64,000 nt of DNA from Dyella subtropica (GTDB lineage Bacteria; Pseudomonadota; Gammaproteobacteria; Xanthomonadales; Rhodanobacteraceae), in assembly GCF_026283965.1 (NCBI RefSeq), contig NZ_JAPDPD010000013.1, positions 1 to 64,000 on the forward strand. Reading direction: 5' to 3'. The position numbers and the translations under genes were made by a program. The notes beneath the pieces are model-generated. The model had not been told where the DNA came from and ran no database searches. It was given only the letters and a program-made list of their open reading frames with translations. Shown here piece by piece: positions 24,561 through 34,791 of the stretch (position 1 is its first letter; every line of letters begins with the position of its first letter).

Positions 24561-25993
24561 TAGCCCGGCGGCAGCCGGACACTGAAGCGGGCACCGCCGA
24601 ATTCGGGCGAGCGATCCACCGTCAGCTCACCACGATAGGCCTTGATGATGTCCTGCACGATCGACAGGCCGATGCCATGGCCCTGCACACGCTCATCGCC
24701 ACGCACACCGCGCTGCAAGACTTTCTCGATCTTGTCGTCATTGATGCCGGGACCATCGTCCTCGACGCTCATCCACAGACCCGGGCGCTGGCGGCCAGCC
24801 ATGGGCTCGGCTTTCACTACCAGCAACACGCGGTGACCCGCCCACTTGAACGCGTTCTCCAGCAAGTTGCCCATCAGCTCCAGCAGATCGCCCCGCTCGC
24901 CGTAGAAAGCGGCGCCTTCATCGATGTCGAACTCGCACAGCACGTTCTTTGCCGCATAGACCTTTTCCAGGCTCTGCACCAGGTCCTCGGCATGGCCCGC
25001 AATGGGAATGGCGGTGGCGAAGGTCTGGCGCCCGGTGGTTGCCGCGCGCGCCAGCTGATAGGCCACCAGTTCGTCCATGCGGCGCACCTGATCGAGCACA
25101 TCGCCACGCAGCGGCGAGGCCCCATCGACAGATTCGAGGCGTGAGCGGATCACCGCCAGCGGCGTTTTCAGGCTATGCGCAAGGTCGGCGAGCGTGTTGC
25201 GGTAGCGCGTGCGCTGTTCGCGCTCACTGTCGATGAAGGCATTGATGCGTTCGGTGAGACCGGTGAGTTCCAGCGGGTACTGACTGTCCAGACGCTCGGT
25301 GTCGCCCCGCTCAACACGGCTCATATCGCTGGCCACCTTGCGCAAGGGCGTGAGACTCCAACGCAACAAGAGAAGCTGCAGCAGGATCAGCATCACACCC
25401 AGCGACGCCAACCAGAAAATCAGACTGCGCCGGAATACCGCATTCTGGCCTTCGAGTTGATCCTCGGCCTGCGCCACCATGAAGGTGAGCTTCACCGATT
25501 TCTTCTCGGAGGTGTCCAGCGCCACGCCATAGGCGTAGTAGTACAGCCGGCCCATGCGTGTCTCGATCGGGCCGACAAACTGGCTCTGCCCAGGCTCCAG
25601 CTTCTTGAGGAAGGCAAAGTCGCGACCGATCGCCGAAGGTGATTCCAGCTTCGCCCCGTTCTCGCTCAGCGCCAGCGCGTACAGCCCCGATCCCGGTTGC
25701 GAGAAGCGCGGGTCCGGCGGTGTATCGGGCAGCAGCACCTTGCCGGAGCGCCCGACTTCGGTGCCGGCCAGATAGGCCACGACAAAATTCTGCAGGTGAT
25801 CCTGCAGGTCTTTCAGCGCGGTTTCGGCGCTGGTGCGGGAAAGGGTCAGCCCGACGACGCCCAGGAAGGCCGCCAGCACGAAGCCGGTAGCCAACGCCGC
25901 TCGCGCCGCCAGTGAAAACGGGCGGCGCGGCGGGCTGGGATCATTCGTCGTCGGCTTCGCTGCGAGGGATGGCAAAGCGGTATCCGCGTCCAC
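24560..25993 (-). CDS. phoQ: Sensor histidine kinase, PhoQ-like
   Basis: Membrane histidine kinase partner of the PhoP-like regulator. Order of parts: TM1 (AARAALATGFVLAAFLGVVGLTL), a periplasmic sensor of about 140 residues, TM2 (LIFWLASLGVMLILLQLLLL), HAMP, HisKA with the phospho-His in ADLAHSLKTPLAVIRSRL, and HATPase with NLLENAFKWA, EDDGPGIND and GHGIGLSIVQD. The start is uncertain: no ATG is suitable, and GTG 25993 (477 residues) overlaps phoP by 53 bp; TTG 25975 is an alternative. The stop codon lies in a palindromic repeat. PhoQ identity is by similarity to Xanthomonas PhoQ from memory. Confidence 0.85.
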   Translation of the reverse strand: MDADTALPSLAAKPTTNDPSPPRRPFSLAARAALATGFVLAAFLGVVGLTLSRTSAETALKDLQDHLQNFVVAYLAGTEVGRSGKVLLPDTPPDPRFSQPGSGLYALALSENGAKLESPSAIGRDFAFLKKLEPGQSQFVGPIETRMGRLYYYAYGVALDTSEKKSVKLTFMVAQAEDQLEGQNAVFRRSLIFWLASLGVMLILLQLLLLRWSLTPLRKVASDMSRVERGDTERLDSQYPLELTGLTERINAFIDSEREQRTRYRNTLADLAHSLKTPLAVIRSRLESVDGASPLRGDVLDQVRRMDELVAYQLARAATTGRQTFATAIPIAGHAEDLVQSLEKVYAAKNVLCEFDIDEGAAFYGERGDLLELMGNLLENAFKWAGHRVLLVVKAEPMAGRQRPGLWMSVEDDGPGINDDKIEKVLQRGVRGDERVQGHGIGLSIVQDIIKAYRGELTVDRSPEFGGARFSVRLPPG

Positions 25994-26633
25994 GTACCGT
26001 CTCGATGGGCTTGAGGGTGCCTTCCGGGTCGAGCTTCCTGCGCAGACGGCCGATGAAGACCTCCAGCACATTGGAGTCGCGGTCGAAATCCTGCTGGTAG
26101 ATGTGCTCGGTGAGGTCGGCCTTGGAAACCAGCTCGCCCGCGTGCAGCATCAGATATTCCAGCACCTTGTATTCGTAGCTGGTGAGGTCGACCAGCTTGC
26201 CTTCCACCGCCACCGTCTGCGCAGTGGTGTCCAGCTTGATCGGGCCGCAGGCCAGCACCGGCTTGGACCAGCCACTGGCGCGACGCACCAGCGCATTGAT
26301 GCGCGCCAGCAGCTCCTCGACGTGGAACGGCTTGACCAGGTAGTCGTCGGCGCCGTGCTTGAGGCCCTCCACCTTGTCCTGCCAGCTGCCGCGCGCGGTG
26401 AGGATAAGAATGGGGTAACGCTGGCCCGCTTCACGCAACGCCTTGACCAGGTCCATGCCGGACATCCTGGGCAGGCCCAGGTCGATGATGGCCAGATCGA
26501 ACGGCACCTCGCGACCGAGATAGATGCCCTCTTCGCCGTCCTGCGCCGCGTCGACGGCAAAACCGTCGCGCTTCAGACGTGCGGCGAGCGTCTCGCGCAG
26601 CGGCGCCTCGTCCTCTACCAAAAGGATGCGCAT
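25941..26633 (-). CDS. phoP: Response regulator, OmpR/PhoP family
   Basis: Transcription factor activated by the adjacent kinase. The 230-residue protein has a receiver domain with acidic pocket VEDEA, phospho-Asp51 in AIIDLGLPRMSG and Lys101 in DYLVKPF. The OmpR-type winged helix contains LTSYEYKVLEYLMLHAG and SNVLEVFIGRLRRKLD. The start ATG overlaps the PepSY gene stop by one base (TGATG), so translation is coupled. Likely role, by analogy with other PhoP proteins: response to divalent cations, acid or cationic peptides. Confidence 0.92.
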   Translation of the reverse strand: MRILLVEDEAPLRETLAARLKRDGFAVDAAQDGEEGIYLGREVPFDLAIIDLGLPRMSGMDLVKALREAGQRYPILILTARGSWQDKVEGLKHGADDYLVKPFHVEELLARINALVRRASGWSKPVLACGPIKLDTTAQTVAVEGKLVDLTSYEYKVLEYLMLHAGELVSKADLTEHIYQQDFDRDSNVLEVFIGRLRRKLDPEGTLKPIETVRGRGYRFAIPRSEADDE

Positions 26634-26947
26634 CAGTGTTTCTCCTTATTGCCCTCGCCGTCGCCGGCCGGGTTCTTGGTTGATTCCGAGGAAGCCGGGT
26701 TCTTGCCTGCTTCCGTATTCACAGTGACCACGCGTACATGCCCAGACGGCGTGAGCACCTTGATGCGATGCTCGAACGCATTGCGCCCACGCCGCACCGT
26801 GCTGGCCGACAGCACCTTGCCGCCGGTGTCGCGCTGCACCTGGTTCACCGCCTCTTCCAACGTCATGGACGGCTCCAGCGCCTGCGCAGCCACCGAAACG
26901 GTCGCCAGGAGCAACAATAGGGCCGACATTCGTAGGATTGTCTTCAT
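26633..26947 (-). CDS. PepSY-domain periplasmic protein
   Basis: The 104-residue protein has a signal peptide (ILRMSALLLLLATVSVAAQA) and one short PepSY-like domain (MTLEEAVNQVQRDTGGKVLSASTVRRG...FEHRIKVLTPSGHVRVVTVN), then a polar tail rich in Ser/Asn/Lys. It is the first gene of a three-gene operon with the phoP-like and phoQ-like genes and overlaps phoP by a base. Position and periplasmic location make it a candidate modulator of the kinase sensor, which is inference. The promoter should lie in 26948-27044. Confidence 0.85.
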   Translation of the reverse strand: MKTILRMSALLLLLATVSVAAQALEPSMTLEEAVNQVQRDTGGKVLSASTVRRGRNAFEHRIKVLTPSGHVRVVTVNTEAGKNPASSESTKNPAGDGEGNKEKH

Positions 26948-27044
26948 TTCGCCAACAAAACCTCGTGGACGGTACCGTTAGGCCGGCTATCCTCGTTCAG
27001 CCTATGAAACCGGGCCTGAATACTGACCCGACAGCCGCGCGCTG

Positions 27045-28025
27045 TCACGCGGCGACCCGCCGTGGCGCCATGGCCTGCTCAATCAAGCCCCAGCCCGCGC
27101 CGGGCAGATGAGCCCCCTCGCTGAGCATGCGGCGAAAGCCGCGCGCACCCGGCTCTCCTTGATAGAGGCCAAGCAAATGGCGACTGATGTGCTTGAGCGA
27201 GGTGCCGCGCGCCAGCTCTGCTTCGATGTAGGACTGCATATGGCGTAGCACGTCGTCGCGTTCCGGCAGCGGTTCGCCGTACAGCGCCGACTCGACCAGG
27301 GCCAGCAAATAAGGATCGTGGTAGGCCGCGCGCCCCAGCATCACGCCGTCGACCTGGGCCAGATGCGCCTGCACCTGCTCCACCGTGGTGATGCCGCCGT
27401 TGATGATGATGCTGAGCTGGGGGAACTCGCGCTTGAGCCGGTACACGCGCTCGTAGTCCAGCGGCGGGATCTCGCGATTCTCCTTCGGGCTGAGTCCCTG
27501 CAGCCAGGCCTTGCGCGCATGCACCACCAGGATTTCCACACCGGCGGCGATCATGGTTTCAGTGAAGCGCTGCAGGTCGGCGTACTCATCCTGCTCGTCC
27601 ACGCCAATGCGGCACTTCACTGTCACCGGCACGTCCACCGCATCGCGCATTGCCTTCACGCAATCCCCGACCAACGTCGGCTCGCGCATCAGGCAGGCAC
27701 CGAACTTGCCCGACTGCACACGATCCGAGGGGCAACCCACGTTGAGGTTGATCTCGTCGTAGCCCGCATCCGCGCCATAACGCGCCGCCACCGCCAGCTC
27801 CTGTGGCTCGCTGCCACCCAGCTGCAGCGCCACCGGATGCTCCTGCTGACTGTGTTCCAGCAGTCGCAGTTGTCGGCCACGCACCAGCGCCGCGCTGGTG
27901 ACCATCTCGGTGTACAAGCGCGCGTGCGGAGAGAGCAGCCGGTGGAAATAGCGGCAGTGCCTATCTGTCCAGTCCATCATCGGCGCAACCGATAGCTGGA
28001 AGTCATTTCGATCGATTGCATGCAT
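27045..28025 (-). CDS. dusA: tRNA-dihydrouridine(20/20a) synthase DusA
   Basis: FMN-dependent enzyme that reduces uridine 20 and 20a in the tRNA D loop. The 326-residue protein has the DusA-type start FQLSVAPMMDWTDRHCRYFHRLLSPHARLYTEM and the catalytic Cys98 in NLNVGCPSDRVQSGKFGACLM. It also has VKCRIGVDEQDEY and VHARKAWLQGLSPKENREIPPLDY. The ATG at 28025 gives the family N-terminus. It stands alone between the PepSY operon and the low-GC 7TM gene. Confidence 0.95.
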   Translation of the reverse strand: MHAIDRNDFQLSVAPMMDWTDRHCRYFHRLLSPHARLYTEMVTSAALVRGRQLRLLEHSQQEHPVALQLGGSEPQELAVAARYGADAGYDEINLNVGCPSDRVQSGKFGACLMREPTLVGDCVKAMRDAVDVPVTVKCRIGVDEQDEYADLQRFTETMIAAGVEILVVHARKAWLQGLSPKENREIPPLDYERVYRLKREFPQLSIIINGGITTVEQVQAHLAQVDGVMLGRAAYHDPYLLALVESALYGEPLPERDDVLRHMQSYIEAELARGTSLKHISRHLLGLYQGEPGARGFRRMLSEGAHLPGAGWGLIEQAMAPRRVAA

Positions 28026-28213
28026 GGCAAATATTGTACCTGCATGCTCAAGGCGGCGAAGTCATGTAGCGCGCATTGAGTGGTTAACCCCATCCCTTCG
28101 GCCATGGCAACGCCTCTCCGTGGCCATCGCGCCACTCAATCAAGGCACCGCCATCGATGCGTTTTTCCGAAGGCTTCCTTAGACTCCGATGAGAACCATC
28201 GGGGAATGATGTG

Positions 28214-29542
28214 ATGCAGCGTTCGGGGCTTCTGATTTCTCTTTACATGCTTATGGCTCTTATGGTCGGAAGCAGTCTGGCGTCGGCTGAGCCTGCCCAA
28301 ATCGCACGCATCACCCTTGGTCATTCGACCGTCCCCTTGAATGGACCGTGGCGATTCCATGTCGGCGATGATTCTCGCTGGTCCTCATCGGACTTCGATG
28401 ACAGCTCGTGGGAAACCGTCGATCTCACTCCTGCGCCAGGTGCACATGACGGCGACGTCGGACTACCGGGTTACGTATCTGGATGGAGCCGACGCGACCA
28501 TGCGGGGTACACGGGTTATGCGTGGTATCGGATCAAAGTTAGCGTCGATAGCGGCACGGATACCCCGCTTGCATTGGCAGGACCGACATTGGTCGATTCG
28601 ACTTACCAACTTTATGTAGACGGAAAACTGCTCGGTGGCCCGGGTGTATTCTCGGGTACGGCACCAACGGTATTCGGCGTGCGGCCGAGTGTATTTCCGT
28701 TGCCATCCTCATCATCGGCAAGCTCGCAAACCCACCTTATTGCATTTCGCGTGTGGATGGATCCCATTGATGCAGGTGAGGACAATGGCGGCATTCATGT
28801 CGCGCCGACGATCGGCGACGCGGACGGCATCGATCTGTTGCATCAAGTGCAATGGCTACAAACATTCAAGGGTTACGTGGTGGATGCGATTGAGCCAATC
28901 GCATTCGTTCTGCTTGCGCTTATGGTCTTCGCGCTGATCGCGTGCCGAACCAGCGACTCCCATCACTGGCTAGCCGCTGCGCTGCTTCTCCTTGCACTTC
29001 TGCGTGTCAATCAGGTGCTGTTTTACTGGACAGACTTTCTAAGTTTGCGCTGCTATGACATCGCGACTGGCGTGATACTTAAACCCCTCAATTTGGCAGC
29101 ATGGACGCTGGCATGGCGAGACTGGTTTCGCGTGAGTAAATATCCATGGCTGCGTTACGTGATCAGCGTGCTTACCGTGGTTTACATGGTCTTCGCATTT
29201 ATTGGCCGTCCGTGGTTTATGCCGGAAGCGACCCCCGGCCTCAAGATGGTCGCCGATATCGTTGTCGAAGGCGTTCGTCTGACCTATGCCGCGCTCTATC
29301 TATGGATCATTGGGCTGGGCGTGATCCGACTGGCGAAGCCGTCCGCTTATCTGGCCGCGCTCTCCGTGATCATGGTCGGCATTGGCCTGTTCGCGACGGA
29401 ACTCAACGCTCTGGGAATTCCGGGAATCTGGTTTCCTTATGAAACGGGAGTGGCAAGGGGCCAGTATGCGTATGCCGTCTTCATCCCGCTTTTGTTCTTG
29501 CTGATTTTGATGCGGTCGGTTGGCTATGCGCGAAGAAAGTAA
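28214..29542 (+). CDS. 7TM receptor-like protein with GH2-like N-terminal domain, no output domain
   Basis: Function unknown. The 442-residue protein has a signal peptide (LISLYMLMALMVGSSLASA), then an extracytoplasmic jelly-roll domain of about 190 residues with VPLNGPWRFHVGDD...FDDSSWETVDL. This pattern is shared with sugar-binding domains of GH2 enzymes and with 7TMR-DISM receptors. Seven or eight membrane helices follow from about residue 225 to 438. Proteins of this layout usually continue into a kinase, GGDEF or phosphatase domain; this one ends at VGYARRK right after the last helix. Its base composition is clearly more AT-rich than its neighbours, suggesting transfer. Start ATG 28214 or GTG 28211. 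Confidence 0.75.
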   Translation: MQRSGLLISLYMLMALMVGSSLASAEPAQIARITLGHSTVPLNGPWRFHVGDDSRWSSSDFDDSSWETVDLTPAPGAHDGDVGLPGYVSGWSRRDHAGYTGYAWYRIKVSVDSGTDTPLALAGPTLVDSTYQLYVDGKLLGGPGVFSGTAPTVFGVRPSVFPLPSSSSASSQTHLIAFRVWMDPIDAGEDNGGIHVAPTIGDADGIDLLHQVQWLQTFKGYVVDAIEPIAFVLLALMVFALIACRTSDSHHWLAAALLLLALLRVNQVLFYWTDFLSLRCYDIATGVILKPLNLAAWTLAWRDWFRVSKYPWLRYVISVLTVVYMVFAFIGRPWFMPEATPGLKMVADIVVEGVRLTYAALYLWIIGLGVIRLAKPSAYLAALSVIMVGIGLFATELNALGIPGIWFPYETGVARGQYAYAVFIPLLFLLILMRSVGYARRK

Positions 29543-29761
29543 CGAAGGGTGCTGCCGCCGCCCCAGAAATCTGGCTGTACGTTGTGCGGATGACGTGATG
29601 TGTAACCACCTTTCCGGCACGGGCTGAACATCGCGCATGGTGATGACCACCATGCCATTGATGGCTACTTTGAGTTGAAAGCTGATCTTTGGAAGCTAGG
29701 TCAAATGAAGAGGCCACCTTCCTGAGGGCCACCCCGCAACTCCCGTGGTACTTCAATGAAG

Positions 29762-30508
29762 CTAGACGACACTTGGATCCAGAGCCTGAAGGTTTGAATG
29801 CGAAGCGGCAGCGACTGGGGAAACCAAGGACCAACCTAGCGCCTTGTACAGTGCCGCCCCCTCTTCCGTTGCAACCAGCACACCCTGCTTTACTCCGGAA
29901 TCTAGCGATAGGCTGGACAGTATGGACATGACGTACCGACCAAGCCCTCTTCTTCTGTGGGCTTCGGCTGTGACAATCTTGTCGAAAGTTGCAAACGAGT
30001 CGGCAACGGCCATCTGACCACTAGCTGCAAGATCTCCCGCGGCCGTAATCAGTTTGACAAACGTGAGCGCCCCTGAATTTTCGGTTTGGACACGGTAGCC
30101 CTCAACGGCAGGGACATCGTCGCCGATGAGGTTTGCGCTCATCAAGAACTCTGGCGCGTGGATGTCCCAGCCGCCCGAAAGCAAGGGAGACAATCTATCG
30201 ATCGGTGCACAGACCTTTAACCAACTCCCAGGACCGGCCTCGGTACTGACGAGTCGTTGAATGAGCTCTTGATCGAAATGGGGGAGAACGTAGCGCGTTG
30301 TCTGATCGGGCTTCCCAACGAAAATCTGAAAATATCCAACTCGTTCCATCGGAGTTTGGGTATGCCGGGAAACTGCCCAACCATAGGTCCAGGCTCGAGC
30401 AACGATGGATCGTTCGCGCGCATCAAAACTGCAGGGGTGGATTGAGTTCGAGGGGAGCAAATTCACTGACCTGAAATGAAAGTTGACTAAATGTTCGCAG
30501 GGAAGCAT
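29762..30508 (-). CDS. GNAT-family N-acetyltransferase
   Basis: The C-terminal half has the GNAT fold: a central strand with ALTFVKLITAAGDLAASGQMAV, acetyl-CoA motif A as VTAEAHRRRGLGRYVMSILSS, and GVLVATEEGAALYKALGWSLVSPV at the end. The first 60 residues of the longest frame are uncertain: no in-frame ATG fits, and GTG 30466 is a possible start, so the true N-terminus could be nearer DARERSIVARAW. The substrate is unknown. It shares the lower GC of the preceding 7TM gene. The gap 29543-29761 shows no clear feature. Confidence 0.75.
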   Translation of the reverse strand: MLPCEHLVNFHFRSVNLLPSNSIHPCSFDARERSIVARAWTYGWAVSRHTQTPMERVGYFQIFVGKPDQTTRYVLPHFDQELIQRLVSTEAGPGSWLKVCAPIDRLSPLLSGGWDIHAPEFLMSANLIGDDVPAVEGYRVQTENSGALTFVKLITAAGDLAASGQMAVADSFATFDKIVTAEAHRRRGLGRYVMSILSSLSLDSGVKQGVLVATEEGAALYKALGWSLVSPVAAASHSNLQALDPSVV

Positions 30509-30617
30509 TGGACCATGGTTCCGAAACGTTTCGAGCGCAACGGCATGGTCGTTTAGCCAAGCCTACCGGAAATGTCCGTATTTGGACTCCTCTATCACAA
30601 CGACACGCCGATCAGCA

Positions 30618-33600
30618 TCACGCCTCCGACAATGCGTGCGCAGTCGCCTCGAGATGATCCATATAAGCCTCCACACGCCGTCTGAAGACGGTCGCACCAG
30701 AAAGCGCCTCATAACGCGCGTCCGATTCCAAAGCATGCTTCAGCGCTACCCCTTCCTCGGTAAGCGGCGTGCTGCCGAATATCTGCAGGCCGCCGAGCAG
30801 GCGGTGTATCCAATGGGCGACGTCGGCGGAGCGACGCTCGGCGATCAGCGCGTCGAGCGTCGCCAAGTCGATTCGCGTAGTCCTTACAAAGCGCATTATC
30901 AGGGAGTGGATGACCTCATCGTCGCCGAAGCTCTCACGCAGCACATCGAGGTCGACCGAAAATGCCGGCGCGTCCAGGATGGGAGATGCGGCTACGGGGA
31001 CCGCAACCGCGAATACCCGCTCCAGCTTCATGTCCAATTCGGCGATACGCACGGGTTTGGGCAGGAAGTCGTCCATGCCGGCACGGGTGCATCGTTCAAG
31101 TTCGCCCGGCATGGCATTGGCCGTCATGGCCAGGATGTGCAGATGCCCACCATGAGTGATTTCGCGACGGCGTACGGTACGGGCCAGTTCGTAGCCGTCC
31201 ATCGACGGCATATGGCAGTCGGTGATCAGTAAGGTATAGGCATGACGTTCCAGTGCCTCAAGCGCCTCTATGCCATTCTCGACGACGTCGCAGGTATAGC
31301 CGAGTTTTTCCAACTGCGCCGCGATCAGTGTCTGGTTGATGGGGTTATCTTCGGCCACCAGTACGCGCCGCTCGTGAGGCGCGGCATCTGGTAGTGCCGA
31401 ACTTTCGTCTTCGCCATCCTCAAGGCCCAACGCGCGCTGGCAGGCGATGGCAAAGGTCGACCACTTGAGTGGATTGCTGGTGATCGTGATGCCGCACGCG
31501 CCGCTGGCATAACCATGCGGGTCGGGAATGCCGGTAACCGTCATGCACGCTTGCGCGCCGCTTGGTCGCGTCCCGCCGAATTCGTCGTCGATGAAGAGCA
31601 GGTCCGGCTTGTCGTCGCCTGCCCCCACCATCATGCCCAGCGCCAGCACGTTCTGCTCCAGCGCATGCGCCACCGCCGCATCCTCCAGCCGAATCTGCAC
31701 CACGCCCCCACGCAACACGTGGTGGGGACGTCGGCGACAATGGATCGGCATCAGCAGCTCCACGTGCATGCGCGTACCCTTGTTCACCTCGCTTTCCAAG
31801 GCGATGGTTCCATCCATCAATTCGACCAGACGGCGGCAGATGTACAGGCCAAGCCCGGTTCCGCCATAACGGCGACTGGTGGATGACTCCGCCTGGGTGA
31901 AGGGCGCGAAAAGGCGGTCGGCCTGGTCGGCGGACATGCCGATGCCGGTATCGATGACGCTCAGCCGAACTCGCTGCTTGTCATCGACCTCCTCCAACAC
32001 TTCTACCCGCACATCCACGGAACCCAGCGCAGTGAACTTGATCGCGTTGCTGAGCAGGTTGAGCATCACCTGACGAAGGCGCACGTTCTCCGCGCTTACC
32101 TCCGCAGCAAGTCGCGCGTCGATATCAACGCTGAGCGACAGGCCCTTCCGGTGTGCTTGCGCGGCCAACACGCTGACCGTGCTGTCGACCAGGTCGCGGA
32201 TGTCCACGGGCACGTATTCCATGGTGAGTCGGCCGGCCTCCATCTTCGAGAAGTCCAGCACATCGTCCAAAATCTGCAGCAAAGCAGTGGCGGAGATCTC
32301 CACGGTACCGAGCATCTGCCGCTGCTCCTCGCTCAACGAGGTGTGACCCAGCAGCTCGATCATGCCGATGACGCCGTTCATCGGCGTACGAATTTCATGG
32401 CTCATGGTGGCCAGGAATTCCGCCTTCGCCTGCGTGGCGGACTCCGCCAACTCCTTCGCCTTCGCCAGCTGCTCGGCCTGCAGATGCTGCTCGGTGACAT
32501 CCACCCAGTAGCCGCTGAAATGCACGGCGTCGCCTTCTTTGCGGGGAATGGCGTTGGTGTATATCCAGCGCAATGTATCGCCCACGCGCACACGCATGGC
32601 GGCCTGCATGGAGGTCATCGTGTTCGCGGCACGCTCTACCTCGACCATCAGCGCGTTCCGGTCTTCTTCGACCACCGTAGCCAGAGCGCGAGGCCTGTCG
32701 TCGATAAAGACCTGGGCGGGCATCCCGAAGATCGGCTCCGGATTACCGCCCACAAACAGGAAGCACATGCCCTGTTCGCGCGTGTAGCGGCACTTGTAGA
32801 CCACGGCAGGCAGGTTGCGCGTGATGTCGGTCAACTGCTGCTCGCTGCGTTGGCGTTGGCGTGTCTCGCGGCGAAGGCGCCAATACGCATAGGAAACCGT
32901 GAACAGAAACAACAGCACCACGGCGATCACCGGCAGTGTCTTGCGCGTTATCTCGCGCCATGACCCGCCGTACGTATAGTGCGAAGCCAGCCAAGTGTTG
33001 CGGATGGCCTGCTGCCTGCTGTCAGGCAGGCCCATGAGTACCCGGTTGATCAGCGGTACTAGCGGCGAGTACTGCTTGACGACGCCCATCGCCAGCACCA
33101 CATGGTCGTCCGTAGGCGCGCTGATCTTCAGGCGACCGGCGAAACGCTCTCGTAAGACGTAATCGGCGTTCGCCAGGTCGCCAATGAAGGCGTCCGCGTT
33201 GCCATCAGCCACTTGGGCAAGGCCTTGCTCGGTGGTACCCACCGGGATCACCGTCACACCACGCAAGCGATCCATCACTACTTTGATCGATTGCTTGGAC
33301 GTGTTCGCCGTCACCCGCATGCCGACGAGATCATGGGGACCGGTAACAGCATTTGCGTCTACGCGGGTCACGATCATGACCGGGTAGTCCATGTAGGCGA
33401 CGCTGAAATCCATCCGTCGCGCGCTCTCCGGACTGAAGGGCGAAACGGCCGGCAGCAGATCGACTTTGCCTTCCTCCAGCAGTTTGGTCGCTTCGGCCCA
33501 GTTCTGTGCTGGCACATAGGTCAGGCGAAGATGGAGCGCCTTGCTGACTTCGCGCAGGTAGTCGCTGGCGATGCCCGCCGGCTGCCCGTTGCGATCTAGC

Positions 33601-34502
33601 AGGGTGTAGGGCGGCGAGGTGGGGTCCATGGCCACCCGGAGCGGTGGCAAGGTCTGCAGCCAGGAGCGCTCCTCGTCGTTGAGCGGCACGGGGCCGTCTT
33701 CGCCATGCGTCTGACCGAGGTCACGGTTGAGCCAAGGGGCCCTCAATCGCGCGTGGTCCTCCGTGGTGAGCTTCGCCAGCCCTTTGTCCAGCACATCGAT
33801 CAATACCGCGCGATCCCTGGGCGCCGCGAAGCAAAGTGCAGAAATGGGCAACGCCACAAGCTTACCCACGCGCAGTTGGTTCTGTAGCCCCGTCGCGGTA
33901 ATGGCCGCACTTGCAGCATAGGGGTCGTCGATATAGGCGTCCGCTCCCCCGCTAGCCACTAGCTGGAGCGCTTCACGGGTGCTCGGCGCATGGATGAGTT
34001 TTATGCCTGGGATGTACTTCTGCGCTGTTTCGGCGGTGGCATCGTCGACCAAGCTAACCAACGTTGCGTTGCGGAGCCCGGACATATCACGAACGTGATC
34101 GTTGCTCACCCGGGTCACCAGCGCGGGCAGATGTTCGAAATACGGCTGGCCAAACCGCAAGTACGCCATCCGCTCCGGTGTCGGCGAGGCATTCATCACC
34201 AGATCGACGCTTCCATCGCGCGCCGCGCTGAGCAGAGCGCGCCAACTCGGAAATACCCGGTACTTCACCTGGATGCCGAGATGATGCGTGATCTCGGTCA
34301 GATAGTCCGGCCCCAACCCCTGCGGATGGCCGGACACCACGCTTTCAAAGGGCGCGAAGCCTTCTTCGTACGTCCCCACGGTAATCACCGGGTGAGCGCG
34401 CAGCCAACTCTCTTCCGCAGGCGTCAAGGAAACGCTCTCGGCCTGCGTTAGGCGAGCGGTGCAGAAAACCACGATGAATAGGCAAAATCGCAACCAAGCC
34501 AT
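30618..34502 (-). CDS. BvgS/EvgS-type hybrid sensor kinase with two Venus-flytrap domains
   Basis: Large inner-membrane phosphorelay sensor, 1294 residues from ATG 34502. Parts in order: signal segment (1-21); two periplasmic SBP_bac_3 domains (about 31-256 and 286-506); one membrane helix (522-542); PAS (about 556-671); HisKA with His702 in [13 protein letters not shown]; HATPase with [16 protein letters not shown] and [10 protein letters not shown] degenerate receiver-like stretch (about 916-1025) follows, then a true receiver with Asp1095 in [13 protein letters not shown], and an Hpt domain with probable His1233 in [12 protein letters not shown]. It lies downstream of its likely partner regulator. 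Periplasmic ligands may be amino acids or similar small molecules; that is inference. Confidence 0.92.
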   Translation of the reverse strand: MAWLRFCLFIVVFCTARLTQAESVSLTPAEESWLRAHPVITVGTYEEGFAPFESVVSGHPQGLGPDYLTEITHHLGIQVKYRVFPSWRALLSAARDGSVDLVMNASPTPERMAYLRFGQPYFEHLPALVTRVSNDHVRDMSGLRNATLVSLVDDATAETAQKYIPGIKLIHAPSTREALQLVASGGADAYIDDPYAASAAITATGLQNQLRVGKLVALPISALCFAAPRDRAVLIDVLDKGLAKLTTEDHARLRAPWLNRDLGQTHGEDGPVPLNDEERSWLQTLPPLRVAMDPTSPPYTLLDRNGQPAGIASDYLREVSKALHLRLTYVPAQNWAEATKLLEEGKVDLLPAVSPFSPESARRMDFSVAYMDYPVMIVTRVDANAVTGPHDLVGMRVTANTSKQSIKVVMDRLRGVTVIPVGTTEQGLAQVADGNADAFIGDLANADYVLRERFAGRLKISAPTDDHVVLAMGVVKQYSPLVPLINRVLMGLPDSRQQAIRNTWLASHYTYGGSWREITRKTLPVIAVVLLFLFTVSYAYWRLRRETRQRQRSEQQLTDITRNLPAVVYKCRYTREQGMCFLFVGGNPEPIFGMPAQVFIDDRPRALATVVEEDRNALMVEVERAANTMTSMQAAMRVRVGDTLRWIYTNAIPRKEGDAVHFSGYWVDVTEQHLQAEQLAKAKELAESATQAKAEFLATMSHEIRTPMNGVIGMIELLGHTSLSEEQRQMLGTVEISATALLQILDDVLDFSKMEAGRLTMEYVPVDIRDLVDSTVSVLAAQAHRKGLSLSVDIDARLAAEVSAENVRLRQVMLNLLSNAIKFTALGSVDVRVEVLEEVDDKQRVRLSVIDTGIGMSADQADRLFAPFTQAESSTSRRYGGTGLGLYICRRLVELMDGTIALESEVNKGTRMHVELLMPIHCRRRPHHVLRGGVVQIRLEDAAVAHALEQNVLALGMMVGAGDDKPDLLFIDDEFGGTRPSGAQACMTVTGIPDPHGYASGACGITITSNPLKWSTFAIACQRALGLEDGEDESSALPDAAPHERRVLVAEDNPINQTLIAAQLEKLGYTCDVVENGIEALEALERHAYTLLITDCHMPSMDGYELARTVRRREITHGGHLHILAMTANAMPGELERCTRAGMDDFLPKPVRIAELDMKLERVFAVAVPVAASPILDAPAFSVDLDVLRESFGDDEVIHSLIMRFVRTTRIDLATLDALIAERRSADVAHWIHRLLGGLQIFGSTPLTEEGVALKHALESDARYEALSGATVFRRRVEAYMDHLEATAHALSEA

Positions 34503-34662
34503 GCAGCACGTATCCGTCTTGAGGTGAGGACCCAGCCTGGTGCCGCCTTCGGGTGTCACCTTGTCCGGGGTTCCGCTTACACAGCAACTTGGCGGGCCTG
34601 CCGCGCTGACCCTTGGGATGGCAACGAGAGTGGCGTGTCTTGCTTGCGAATCAACACCCGTT

Positions 34663-34692
34663 CAGAGCAGGCCACCTTAGCCACCTGCTCTG
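34663..34692. promoter_or_regulatory. Inverted repeat between response regulator and hybrid kinase
   Basis: CAGAGCAGG (34663-34671) and CCTGCTCTG (34684-34692) are perfect 9-bp arms 12 bp apart in the 289-bp gap upstream of the kinase. It could be an operator or a weak terminator of the upstream gene. A second small stem (34772-34777 with 34785-34790) lies right at the regulator stop. Confidence 0.4.
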
Positions 34693-34791
34693 AAGCTGAA
34701 AATAAGACGACGCTGAAATATCTACCCGAGATGGAAAAATCGTAGCAATCAGTCCAAGTATTGAATCGGAACTGATCTTGGCTAGATCAGC

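Noticed and set aside
26948-27044. PhoP-box direct repeat upstream of the PepSY-phoP-phoQ operon
   Set aside because: TTCAG and TTCAT words are present on the minus strand, but their 12-bp period does not match a known PhoP site well enough to call.
29543-29761. Possible missing output domain of the 7TM protein after its stop codon
   Set aside because: All forward frames were read for kinase, GGDEF or phosphatase motifs; none is present, so a simple frameshift does not explain the short protein.
28136-30600. Genomic island or prophage at the low-GC patch
   Set aside because: Only two genes differ in composition and there is no integrase, tRNA boundary, direct-repeat att site or phage gene; called a patch only.
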